From positions 1 through 24,386 of the forward strand of contig DAHVAU010000031.1 in assembly GCA_027314465.1 (NCBI GenBank): a DNA stretch of 24,386 nt. The letters run 5' to 3'. Numbering within the stretch: position 1 is the first letter of the stretch; every line of letters begins with the position of its first letter. The notes beneath the pieces are model-generated. The model saw only the letters and a list, made by a program, of their open reading frames with translations, was not told the origin of the DNA and made no database searches. Both the position numbers and the translations under genes were made by a program. Below, in pieces: positions 15,939 to 22,233 of the stretch. The DNA comes from Microcaldota archaeon (lineage in GTDB: Archaea; Micrarchaeota; Micrarchaeia; Micrarchaeales; CABMGC01).

Positions 15939-16364
15939 ATGAAGCCTGAGTTGGAGAACAAGCTAATAGCTGTAGTCAGAGTGCGCGGCACCCTAGGTGT
16001 CAGGAGGTCCATAAGCGAGACCCTCTCTAGGATTAACTGCAAGAGGGTAAACAGCCTTGCGCTGGTCTACGGCACAAAGTCAAACATAGGGATGATAAAG
16101 AAGTGCAGCGACTTCATAACCTACGGGGCGATAAAGGAGGAGACCCTGGAGAAGGTGCTCTCAAGGAAGGAGGCCAAGGTTAGCAAGGAGGACCTGCAGG
16201 CCCTGCTTGAAGGCAAGAAGAGGGCCAGGGACATAGTCAATGTGCCGATAAGGCTCAAGCCTCCTCGCCGCGGCTACGAGGGGCTCAAGCGCGGGTTCTC
16301 GAACGGAGGCGCCCTCGGATACAGGGGAGAGAAGATAAACGAGCTGCTGTCAAGGATGGTGTGA
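15939..16364 (+). CDS. rpl30: Ribosomal protein uL30
   Basis: Large-subunit protein of archaeal type (141 residues, with the C-terminal extension absent from short bacterial L30). It begins with IAVVRVRGTLGVRRSISETL (about 10-29), the family core, followed by a segment equivalent to YxGMIKKxxDFITYGAI and the archaeal C-terminal end GGALGYRGEKINELLSRM. An AAGGT ribosome-binding site lies upstream. It starts a five-gene plus-strand operon with uL15 four bases downstream. S5 and the rest of the spc cluster do not precede it: the upstream neighbour is a divergent surface-protein gene. Confidence 0.95.
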   Translation: MKPELENKLIAVVRVRGTLGVRRSISETLSRINCKRVNSLALVYGTKSNIGMIKKCSDFITYGAIKEETLEKVLSRKEAKVSKEDLQALLEGKKRARDIVNVPIRLKPPRRGYEGLKRGFSNGGALGYRGEKINELLSRMV

Positions 16365-16368
16365 TATC

Positions 16369-16755
16369 ATGGTTACAAGGCCAAAAAAGCAGAGCAGGAA
16401 GTATCTGGGCGCCAGGAGATGGGGAGCAGGAAACATAAAGAACAGGAGAGGCGCAGGCAGCAGGGGGGGCACAGGAAGGGCAGGAAAGAAGCACAAGTTC
16501 ACGCGCATAGTAAAATACGAGAAGGAGAGGCTCAGGCACAGGGGCTTTGCACCATGGAAGCGCGCGTCGCTAGGCGAGATTAATCTTGATTCGGTATCTC
16601 TTGCAGCGTCAGGCAAGCAGGAAGTAGAGTTCGCAGGATACAAGGTCCTGGGCGGGGGCAGCATCACGCATCCGATAAAGGTAAAGGCCAGCGCATTCTC
16701 TAAGAAGGCTGCGCAGAAGATAACGCAGGCAGGCGGCGAAGCAATACGGCTGTAG
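16369..16755 (+). CDS. rpl15: Ribosomal protein uL15
   Basis: A 128-residue basic protein of the large subunit. The N-terminus is typical of archaeal uL15: Lys/Arg-rich, then a Gly-rich RNA-binding extension (GARRWGAGNIKNRRGAGSRG, then GTGRAGKKHK). The C-terminal globular part with YKVLGGGSITHPIKVKASAF and the end KITQAGGEAI match the family. It follows uL30 by four bases as in the archaeal spc operon. In most archaea secY comes next; here a glycosyltransferase starts seven bases after the stop codon. Confidence 0.95.
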   Translation: MVTRPKKQSRKYLGARRWGAGNIKNRRGAGSRGGTGRAGKKHKFTRIVKYEKERLRHRGFAPWKRASLGEINLDSVSLAASGKQEVEFAGYKVLGGGSITHPIKVKASAFSKKAAQKITQAGGEAIRL

Positions 16756-16762
16756 TGTATAG

Positions 16763-17938
16763 ATGGAAAGCCTAAAGATAGCGTTCTACACGGATTCTTA
16801 TCTTCCTGCCGTTGACGGCGTCGTAACATCAATACTCAATTCAAAGGCGGAGCTGGAGCGCCGCGGCCACACCGTATACATATTCGCCAGCGCCAGGTCC
16901 AAGGACGCTAAGAGGCTGCAGAGAAGGCGGGTCTTCATGTTCCAGGGCACGAAGTTCAAGCCATATCCGCAGTACAGCGTGGCTCTGTTCCCAAACAACT
17001 CGGTGTTCAAGCTCAACGAGATAAAAGCGGACCTTGTGCATGCGCATACGCCGCTGGTGATGGGGGTCTCCGGACTGATCGGAGCGAAGCTCCTTAACAA
17101 GCCCATAGTCAGCTCATTCCATACAATGGTCACAAACAAGCCGATAGTAGATGCATACTATCCAAAGAACAAGCACCTGAAGAAGTTTGCGGCAACGTAC
17201 ATGATGAAATACATGAAATTCTTCTACAACAGCTCAGATGTGGTAATAGCTCCGACCCAGACGGTCGCGTCCATACTGAAGAGGTATGGCATACATGATG
17301 TAAGCGTGGTGCCAAACAGCATAGACACAAAGGTCATGAATCCAAGGGTCAATGGCAGCAGTATAAGGGATCGCCTAGGGCTGCGCGACAGGGACAGGGT
17401 TGTGATCTACCTGGGCAGGCTTAGCAGGGAGAAGAAGCTCGAGGTGCTCATGCACGCCGCGAAGATACTTATGGCCAGGGACCGCTCAGTAAAGCTTGTA
17501 ATAGCAGGTACAGGCCCTCTGGAGCAGCACTACAGGGATATGGCCGGGCACCTGGGCATAGCAGAGAGGACAAGCTTCATGGGCTTCGTGGCCACAGAAG
17601 ATCTCCCAAAGGTCTACGCTATGGCTGACGTGCTCTGCCTGCCTTCTACATTCGAGACGCAGGGCATAGTGCTCATAGAGGCCATGGCTGTCGGCACTCC
17701 CGTCGTGGGCGCCGACTATCTGGCTATAAGGGAGATGATAAAGCCCGGCAGAAACGGGGAGAAGTTCAGACCAGGCGATTATACCGACTGTGCCAAAAAA
17801 ATAGAAAAGGTTTTAAATAATACTGAACATTATAGAAACAGCGCCATAAAAACGGCAGAGGAATTTTCAAAAGAGAAGGTTGCAGACAGGCTGCTTGAAG
17901 TATACGATCTAATCTTGTCAAATAAGGGGATTTACTGA
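16763..17938 (+). CDS. Family 4 glycosyltransferase (lipid glycosyltransferase-like)
   Basis: A retaining GT-B enzyme of 391 residues. The N-terminal domain starts IAFYTDSYLPAVDGVVTSI, the opening typical of diacylglycerol and phosphatidylinositol glycosyltransferases, and contains ADLVHAHTPLVMG (89-101). The C-terminal domain has the nucleotide-sugar site GRLSREK (218-224), VIAGTGPL, and the EX7E motif with Glu298 and Glu306 (FETQGIVLIEAMAVG). The likely product is a membrane glycolipid, but the acceptor cannot be read from sequence. The gene is translationally close to uL15. The last ~130 nt are much richer in A and T than the rest of the gene. Confidence 0.92.
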   Translation: MESLKIAFYTDSYLPAVDGVVTSILNSKAELERRGHTVYIFASARSKDAKRLQRRRVFMFQGTKFKPYPQYSVALFPNNSVFKLNEIKADLVHAHTPLVMGVSGLIGAKLLNKPIVSSFHTMVTNKPIVDAYYPKNKHLKKFAATYMMKYMKFFYNSSDVVIAPTQTVASILKRYGIHDVSVVPNSIDTKVMNPRVNGSSIRDRLGLRDRDRVVIYLGRLSREKKLEVLMHAAKILMARDRSVKLVIAGTGPLEQHYRDMAGHLGIAERTSFMGFVATEDLPKVYAMADVLCLPSTFETQGIVLIEAMAVGTPVVGADYLAIREMIKPGRNGEKFRPGDYTDCAKKIEKVLNNTEHYRNSAIKTAEEFSKEKVADRLLEVYDLILSNKGIY

Positions 17939-17997
17939 GCGAGAACAGCGCAGAAGCTAAGGCTGCCGCAGGAGCGGGTGCACCGGAGCAGAAACAG

Positions 17998-18651
17998 GTG
18001 CAACCTCGCCATGCTGAGCCGCCTGCCCATACGGCCCAGCCCGGTGCGCCGGAGAAGGGCGACAAGCTTGGCGAGCTTCGCAAGCTCATAGAGGATGAGA
18101 AGAAGAAGCGCATGGACATAATACGCGAGGTAAAGGCCGCGCGCAACAAGCTCCAGTACAAGATAGCCGACAAGGCTTCAATATCCCAGCTCTCGGAAAT
18201 AAGCAAGTCCCGCACAAAGAACCTCGGGTTCCTAAGAAAGAGGAAGGAGCAGCTCGAATTCAGAATAGCCACAGAGGCATTCACTCTTGAAGCCGAGAAG
18301 GACCTCATACGCAAGAAGAATGGGGTCGAGGCAGAGCTCGAAGAGGCGCTCAAGAGCTACAGGCTCAGGAGGAAGCTTGAGTTCATCGAGAAGGACATAG
18401 TTGACATAGGCAAGCGCATAGACGAGCTTGAAGCAAAGATAAAGGAATCTGACAAGAAGCTTGACGAATTATATTCAAACATGCGTGCCATAACTGGCGA
18501 GGCTAGGAGGGCACAGAGATCCGACAGGCCGCGCCAGCCAAGGGAGCAGAAGAAGCCTGCCGAGATCAGCATCGCTGACATAGCCATAATGAAAGACAAG
18601 AAGGGCGACAAGGGCAAAGAGAGCGAGCTGGACGAGTCGGTGTTGAATTGA
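17998..18651 (+). CDS. Archaeal coiled-coil protein (COG1340-like)
   Basis: The 217-residue version starts at GTG 17998. The frame is open back to 17926 with the same Ala/Pro/Gln composition, so a CTG at 17935 is a possible start: it overlaps the glycosyltransferase stop as CTGA, is preceded by GGGGA, and gives 238 residues. Residues ~25-160 form long charged coiled coils (heptad Leu/Ile with Glu/Lys/Arg), followed by a basic Arg/Pro linker and a conserved-looking C-terminal tail (AEISIADIAIMKDKKG). The pattern matches archaeal coiled-coil proteins of unknown function. Its stop overlaps the start of the beta-CASP RNase gene as TTGA, suggesting the two products act together; this is inference. 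Confidence 0.8.
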   Translation: MQPRHAEPPAHTAQPGAPEKGDKLGELRKLIEDEKKKRMDIIREVKAARNKLQYKIADKASISQLSEISKSRTKNLGFLRKRKEQLEFRIATEAFTLEAEKDLIRKKNGVEAELEEALKSYRLRRKLEFIEKDIVDIGKRIDELEAKIKESDKKLDELYSNMRAITGEARRAQRSDRPRQPREQKKPAEISIADIAIMKDKKGDKGKESELDESVLN

Positions 18652-19958
18652 GGCTAACGTTTTTTGGAGGAGCGCACGAAGTAGGCAGAAGCTGCATAAT
18701 GGTGGAGAGCGGCGACGCCAAGATCATCCTTGATGCCGGGGTAAAGCTGGGCAATGAGATTGAATATCCCCTCATAACTGATGACGAGCTAAGGGACATC
18801 GATGCCATTGTAACGAGCCATGCCCATCTTGACCACTCCGGCTACCTGCCCCACCTGTACTCGGCAGGGTACAAGGGAACCACGTACACCACAAAGCCCA
18901 CGTTCGAGCTAACCAGCGTGCTGGTGAGCGACTACATGCGCATATCAAATCCTGACAATGTCACAAAGTCTGGGCTTGAGCTGATGGCAAGGCAGCACAG
19001 GCTCGTGGAGTACCATAAGGACATCAAGGTCAAGGGGCTGACTGTAAGGCTCTTTCCGGCAGGGCACATACTGGGCAGCGCCATGATACATGTCAGCGAC
19101 TCGAAGAACAGCCTGTTATATACTGGGGACATGAACATGAGGACCACAAAGCTCCTGGATCCTGCATACACCGAGAGCCTTCATGCTGACACGCTTATAA
19201 CCGAGTCAACCTATGCCGGAGACAATGACGTCTTCCAGTCCGAAAAGAAGGTCATAGACTCGATGATCGCAAGCATCAATGATACAATAAAGCAGGGCGG
19301 GAAGGTGATAATACCAAGCTTCGGGGTGGGAAGGGCGCAGGAGGTGCTGCTTGTACTTGACGACTACATGAAGTCGGGCCTGATACCGCGGGTTAAGATA
19401 TATATGGACGGCATGATAGGCAAGGCGATGAGGATACACCGGCACAATGTCATATACTGCAGGGACGAGCTTCAAAAGCGCATACTCATGAATGACGATG
19501 ATCCTTTCAAGAGCGAGAACTTCTTCAATGTAACAACACGCCAGGCGCGCTCAAAGATAATGTACGGGAATGAGCCTGCCGTGGTCGTGACTACGAGCGG
19601 AATGCTCACCGGCGGACCTGTGCTAAAGTATATAGAAGCCATGGGGAAGAATCCGGAGAACAAGCTTATAATGGTGGGCTACCAGGCAGAGGGAACGCTT
19701 GGCAGGCAGATACTCGAGGGCGCAAAAAGCGTGACCATAGACGGGAGGAAGGCCATCATAAACATGAAAGTAGAGCGCTATCACCTATCTGCGCACGCAG
19801 ACAGGCAGCAGCTCATGTCATTCATAGGCAAGATACAGGGGCTTGAGAGGGCATTCATAGTGCACGGCGAGCCAATCAAGTCAGAGGCGTTCCAGAAAGC
19901 GCTCAAGGAGAAGCTCGAGGCATATTGCCCGGAGCTTGCATCAGTGCACAGCGTATAG
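18648..19958 (+). CDS. Beta-CASP metallo-beta-lactamase RNase (aCPSF2-like)
   Basis: A 436-residue mRNA-processing or decay nuclease. The metallo-beta-lactamase site is complete: SHAHLDHSG with His58, His60, Asp62 and His63, then PAGHILGSA and YTGDMN. The beta-CASP part is present: TLITESTYAG, the VTTSGMLTGGPVLKYI region, YQAEGTLGRQI, YHLSAHADRQQL and FIVHGEP near the C-terminus. The N-terminal KH domains of aCPSF1 are absent, so it fits the aCPSF2 group; RNase J is less likely because of the length and the short linker. The TTG start overlaps the previous stop (TTGA). Zinc-dependent endo- and/or 5'-3' exonuclease activity is expected. Confidence 0.92.
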   Translation: MRLTFFGGAHEVGRSCIMVESGDAKIILDAGVKLGNEIEYPLITDDELRDIDAIVTSHAHLDHSGYLPHLYSAGYKGTTYTTKPTFELTSVLVSDYMRISNPDNVTKSGLELMARQHRLVEYHKDIKVKGLTVRLFPAGHILGSAMIHVSDSKNSLLYTGDMNMRTTKLLDPAYTESLHADTLITESTYAGDNDVFQSEKKVIDSMIASINDTIKQGGKVIIPSFGVGRAQEVLLVLDDYMKSGLIPRVKIYMDGMIGKAMRIHRHNVIYCRDELQKRILMNDDDPFKSENFFNVTTRQARSKIMYGNEPAVVVTTSGMLTGGPVLKYIEAMGKNPENKLIMVGYQAEGTLGRQILEGAKSVTIDGRKAIINMKVERYHLSAHADRQQLMSFIGKIQGLERAFIVHGEPIKSEAFQKALKEKLEAYCPELASVHSV

Positions 19959-19959
19959 C

Positions 19960-20262
19960 TCACTTCTCGATCCTAAACGCCCTGAGCCCAGTAGATCCAT
20001 CCACATACTCCTTATCCATGTGCATTACCTGTATCCCGTGCTCCTGCGATACATCAATGCTCTTCTCGAACTTCTCAAGCGTCTCCCTATCCCCGTCGGC
20101 GACCACTAGTACGGATCCGTCCTGCTGATTTCTGACCGTGCCTACAACCCCGATGCGCAGTGCGCAGTAGCGCACAAAAGCCCTGTAGCCCACTCCCTGC
20201 ACTATTCCATGGACAGTGTAGCGCGCAATCACAAGCTCACCAAGATTAATATGCGTCACCAT
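19960..20262 (-). CDS. acyP: Acylphosphatase
   Basis: Hydrolyses acyl phosphates such as carbamoyl or acetyl phosphate; a small cytosolic alpha/beta enzyme. The signature VHGIVQGVGYRAFVRYCA contains the catalytic Arg, and GTVRNQQDGSV contains the catalytic Asn. The C-terminal GLRAFRI matches the family end. The ATG at 20262 gives 100 residues but overlaps the shared TATA element. GTG at 20232, preceded by GGTGAG three bases upstream, gives 90 residues, the family's usual size, and may be the true start. Convergent with the RNase gene by one base and divergent from nagB. Confidence 0.92.
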   Translation of the reverse strand: MVTHINLGELVIARYTVHGIVQGVGYRAFVRYCALRIGVVGTVRNQQDGSVLVVADGDRETLEKFEKSIDVSQEHGIQVMHMDKEYVDGSTGLRAFRIEK

Positions 20263-20269
20263 ATTAATA
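20262..20269. promoter_or_regulatory. Palindromic TATA element between acyP and nagB
   Basis: TATTAATA is a palindrome centred about 24 nt before the nagB ATG (leaderless spacing) and about 33 nt from the acyP GTG at 20232. It favours the inner acyP start. Confidence 0.45.
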
Positions 20270-20288
20270 GCGCTTACGAGATGCTTTA

Positions 20289-20984
20289 ATGCATGTGACT
20301 GTCTGCGACAATTATGACGAGATGTCCGCTGCGGCGCTCAGGGAGTTCACGAACGGGATAAGCGAGGCAAGGGTACTGGGCCTTGCCACTGGCAGCACTC
20401 CCCTATTGCTCTACTCAATGCTTGCTGGCGAATACAAGAAAGGCAGGTTAAGCCTGGCTGATAAGATAACATTCAACCTCGATGAGTATTATCCTGCGAG
20501 CAGAAGCGACACCGACAGCTACTGGAGATACATGCAGGATAATGTCTTCAGCAGGCTTGACATAAGAGCGCAGAACATAAACTTTCCAGAAGCGAGCCTG
20601 TCCGAAGAGGATGCTGTAACCAGCTATGCCAAGGCCTATGCGCGCAGCGGTCCAGTGGACATACAGCTGCTGGGCATAGGGTGCAACGGCCACATAGCTT
20701 TCAATGAGCCTGGCTCCCAAACCGATTCATGCATACGCATAGTGCGCCTCGCCCGCGATACAATGGAGAGGAATTCGACCCAGCGCGACAGAGCCATAAC
20801 CATGGGCATAAAGGAGATAATGGACTCACGTAAGATCATACTGCTCGCATCTGGAAAAGAGAAGGCACATGCCCTTGCGTATGCCATCAAGGGGCCTGTC
20901 TCCAGCGCCCTGCCTGCGTCATTCCTGCGCAGGCATGGCAACGCATTCGTATTCGCAGATGCCTCTGCTGCAACTCTGCTCTAG
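20289..20984 (+). CDS. nagB: Glucosamine-6-phosphate deaminase (NagB)
   Basis: Interconverts glucosamine 6-phosphate with fructose 6-phosphate and ammonia. The 231-residue protein has the phosphate loop GLATGSTP (31-38), TFNLDEYY (61-68, Asp65 being the first acid), GIGCNGHIAFNEPG (129-142, with catalytic His135 and Glu140) and a conserved AITMGIKEIM segment. These separate it from 6-phosphogluconolactonases. The Asn at 133 replaces the Asp seen in E. coli, as in many short Gram-positive NagB. The ATG lies 24 nt after a TATA element. Its TAG shares the palindrome CTAG with the TAG of the convergent gene. It could supply or drain amino sugars for surface glycans. Confidence 0.95.
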   Translation: MHVTVCDNYDEMSAAALREFTNGISEARVLGLATGSTPLLLYSMLAGEYKKGRLSLADKITFNLDEYYPASRSDTDSYWRYMQDNVFSRLDIRAQNINFPEASLSEEDAVTSYAKAYARSGPVDIQLLGIGCNGHIAFNEPGSQTDSCIRIVRLARDTMERNSTQRDRAITMGIKEIMDSRKIILLASGKEKAHALAYAIKGPVSSALPASFLRRHGNAFVFADASAATLL

Positions 20985-21778
20985 CTCGTGGAGTTGGGCA
21001 GGTCTCCTGCGACAGTGTTTATCAGTGCGTTGGAGTCCATCACCACAGTGCTGTTTACAGTGCCTGCGGATATGGTCGCAACAGCGTCTCCCTTTACTCC
21101 TATAAGGTAAATTCCATGCACCACTGCATTGGAGCCGAGAATGGTTGGCTGCATGTAAGTGAAGTCTACCATTGAGTACTTCAATCCGGACACGGTGTCG
21201 TTCCTTACCATGCTTATGTTGCTGCCTCCATTGGCCTTCAGGTAAGTGCTGTTGAACAGGCTTGTGGCTGATGAATTGAGTATGCGCGCATAGTCAATTG
21301 CCGAGTTGTTGGTCAGATACACGTTCTCGTTGAGCACATTTGCGCTGATGCTGGTGCTGGTATTGTAGTAGACCTGGTACACTCCAGTTATGTTGTAGCC
21401 CGCAGGCGCGTGCGCTGAGAATGTGTTGCCAGGCACTAGCGTTGCACTGTACTTGCCATTGGCTCCTGCCAACGCCGCAGCCTGTGCGCTGCTCATGTAG
21501 TACTGCCCCGCGCCGCCTCCCTGGAGCGAGGTGGTGGTCGGCAGGGTGCTTTGCAGTGCCGAGGACGAGTTGGCTGTGGTAAGCGGTATTGTTGTTGTAA
21601 CTGCGGTATTATGTACAGGTGACGTTCCCCAGATTGCGTATCCAAGCGCAAGCCCCACTACAAGCGCTGCAATCCCTACTGCAATTGGAAGCACTGCGAC
21701 ACTCCCTGCCCCTGCGCTCTTGTTTGAGCTAGTAGCAGAGTCCTTATTTGCACTGCCGGTCTTCGTTTCCTCTGGCAT
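20981..21778 (-). CDS. Signal-anchored, sequon-rich surface protein of unknown function
   Basis: A 265-residue protein. A short cytoplasmic Ser/Thr/Lys-rich N-terminus precedes one transmembrane helix (about 27-49). A Thr/Ser-rich stalk and a C-terminal extracellular domain of about 165 residues follow. Ten Asn-X-Ser/Thr sequons are visible (for example NSS, NIT, NTS, NNS, NST, NIS, NDT), pointing to heavy N-glycosylation if exported. No known domain is recognised; the ectodomain looks alpha/beta, of the kind seen in lipoprotein-like sensors. A TATA-like TTTAATAAT lies about 30 nt upstream of the ATG. It ends on the same CTAG as nagB and has tRNA-Gly upstream on the same strand. Confidence 0.72.
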   Translation of the reverse strand: MPEETKTGSANKDSATSSNKSAGAGSVAVLPIAVGIAALVVGLALGYAIWGTSPVHNTAVTTTIPLTTANSSSALQSTLPTTTSLQGGGAGQYYMSSAQAAALAGANGKYSATLVPGNTFSAHAPAGYNITGVYQVYYNTSTSISANVLNENVYLTNNSAIDYARILNSSATSLFNSTYLKANGGSNISMVRNDTVSGLKYSMVDFTYMQPTILGSNAVVHGIYLIGVKGDAVATISAGTVNSTVVMDSNALINTVAGDLPNSTS

Positions 21779-21867
21779 AATATCTGTAATAAACTTATCA
21801 GGCGCATTATTAAACGTTGCCCAGTCTTTCGTTTATCCGGGCATGCTACGCGTAAGAGATAACGAGA

Positions 21868-21940
21868 TGCGAGTGCCGGGATTTGAACCCGGGCCATTGA
21901 CTTGGCAAGCCAAAGTCCTACCAGGCTAGACTACACTCGC
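21868..21940 (-). tRNA. tRNA-Gly (anticodon GCC)
   Basis: A 73-nt class I tRNA. Acceptor GCGAGTG (21940-21934) pairs with CACTCGC (21875-21869), with discriminator A. The D stem GTCT/GGAC has one G-T pair, and the anticodon stem TTGGC/GTCAA encloses loop TTGCCAA with anticodon GCC. The variable loop is TGGC and the T arm is CCGGG-TTCAAAT-CCCGG. CCA is not encoded and there is no intron. Confidence 0.96.
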
Positions 21941-21959
21941 ATGACGCGTATTAATTGCA

Positions 21960-21979
21960 CCCTAATATTTATATTAGGG
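21960..21979. promoter_or_regulatory. Inverted repeat spanning the TATA box of the PHD-like gene and tRNA-Gly
   Basis: Perfect 9-bp arms CCCTAATAT and ATATTAGGG are separated by TT. The centre is about 27 nt from the plus-strand ATG at 21997 and about 30 nt from the tRNA-Gly 5' end. It can act as a two-way TATA box and has the symmetry of an operator. Any binding protein is unknown. Confidence 0.55.
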
Positions 21980-21996
21980 ACTGGGTAGATAAAAAC

Positions 21997-22167
21997 ATGC
22001 CAAGTACATACAGCTGCAGTGCCTGCGGCGAGCGGGCGAGCGGGCCTTGCGGATACTGCGAGGCTTGCAGCCAGTACTGCCATCTGACGTGCGCCTCCCA
22101 GGGCGAGGGCGAGAACAGCTGGAACTGCCCTAACTGCGCGCTGCAGCTGCAGATCGCGACACTCTAA
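21997..22167 (+). CDS. PHD-finger-like zinc mini-protein (56 residues)
   Basis: A tiny Cys-rich protein starting at the ATG at 21997; the longer frame from 21955 runs through the promoter. Ten cysteines and one histidine allow the C4-H-C3 arrangement of a PHD finger: Cys7-x2-Cys10-x10-Cys21-x2-Cys24-x4-His29-x2-Cys32-x11-Cys44-x2-Cys47. It has a Trp two residues before the seventh ligand (SWNCPNC), the classic PHD position, and an aromatic residue before His29. Cys18 and Cys28 are extra. Nothing but the finger and a short hydrophobic tail (ALQLQIATL) is present. PHD fingers are characteristic of eukaryotic chromatin proteins; a double zinc ribbon or RING-like finger is the alternative. The gene is probably leaderless. 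Confidence 0.7.
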   Translation: MPSTYSCSACGERASGPCGYCEACSQYCHLTCASQGEGENSWNCPNCALQLQIATL

Positions 22168-22205
22168 GCGAAGCTTGCATCAGATTCCAAGGCAATAGAA
22201 AGCGA

Positions 22206-22213
22206 TTTATATG
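22206..22213 (+). promoter_or_regulatory. TATA box of the glycosidase gene (leaderless)
   Basis: TTTATATG is centred about 24 nt before the ATG at 22234, matching the leaderless spacing of several other genes here. Confidence 0.45.
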
Positions 22214-22233
22214 ATGAATGGGCCCATAGCCGC

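Noticed and set aside
16285..16832. Minus-strand open frames opposite uL30, uL15 and the glycosyltransferase
   Set aside because: Shadow frames opposite conserved ribosomal genes; the apparent hydrophobicity comes from complementing Lys/Arg codons.
21955..21996. Longer start for the PHD-like protein at TTG 21955
   Set aside because: The extra 14 codons cover the inverted repeat and TATA box; the ATG at 21997 is correctly spaced.
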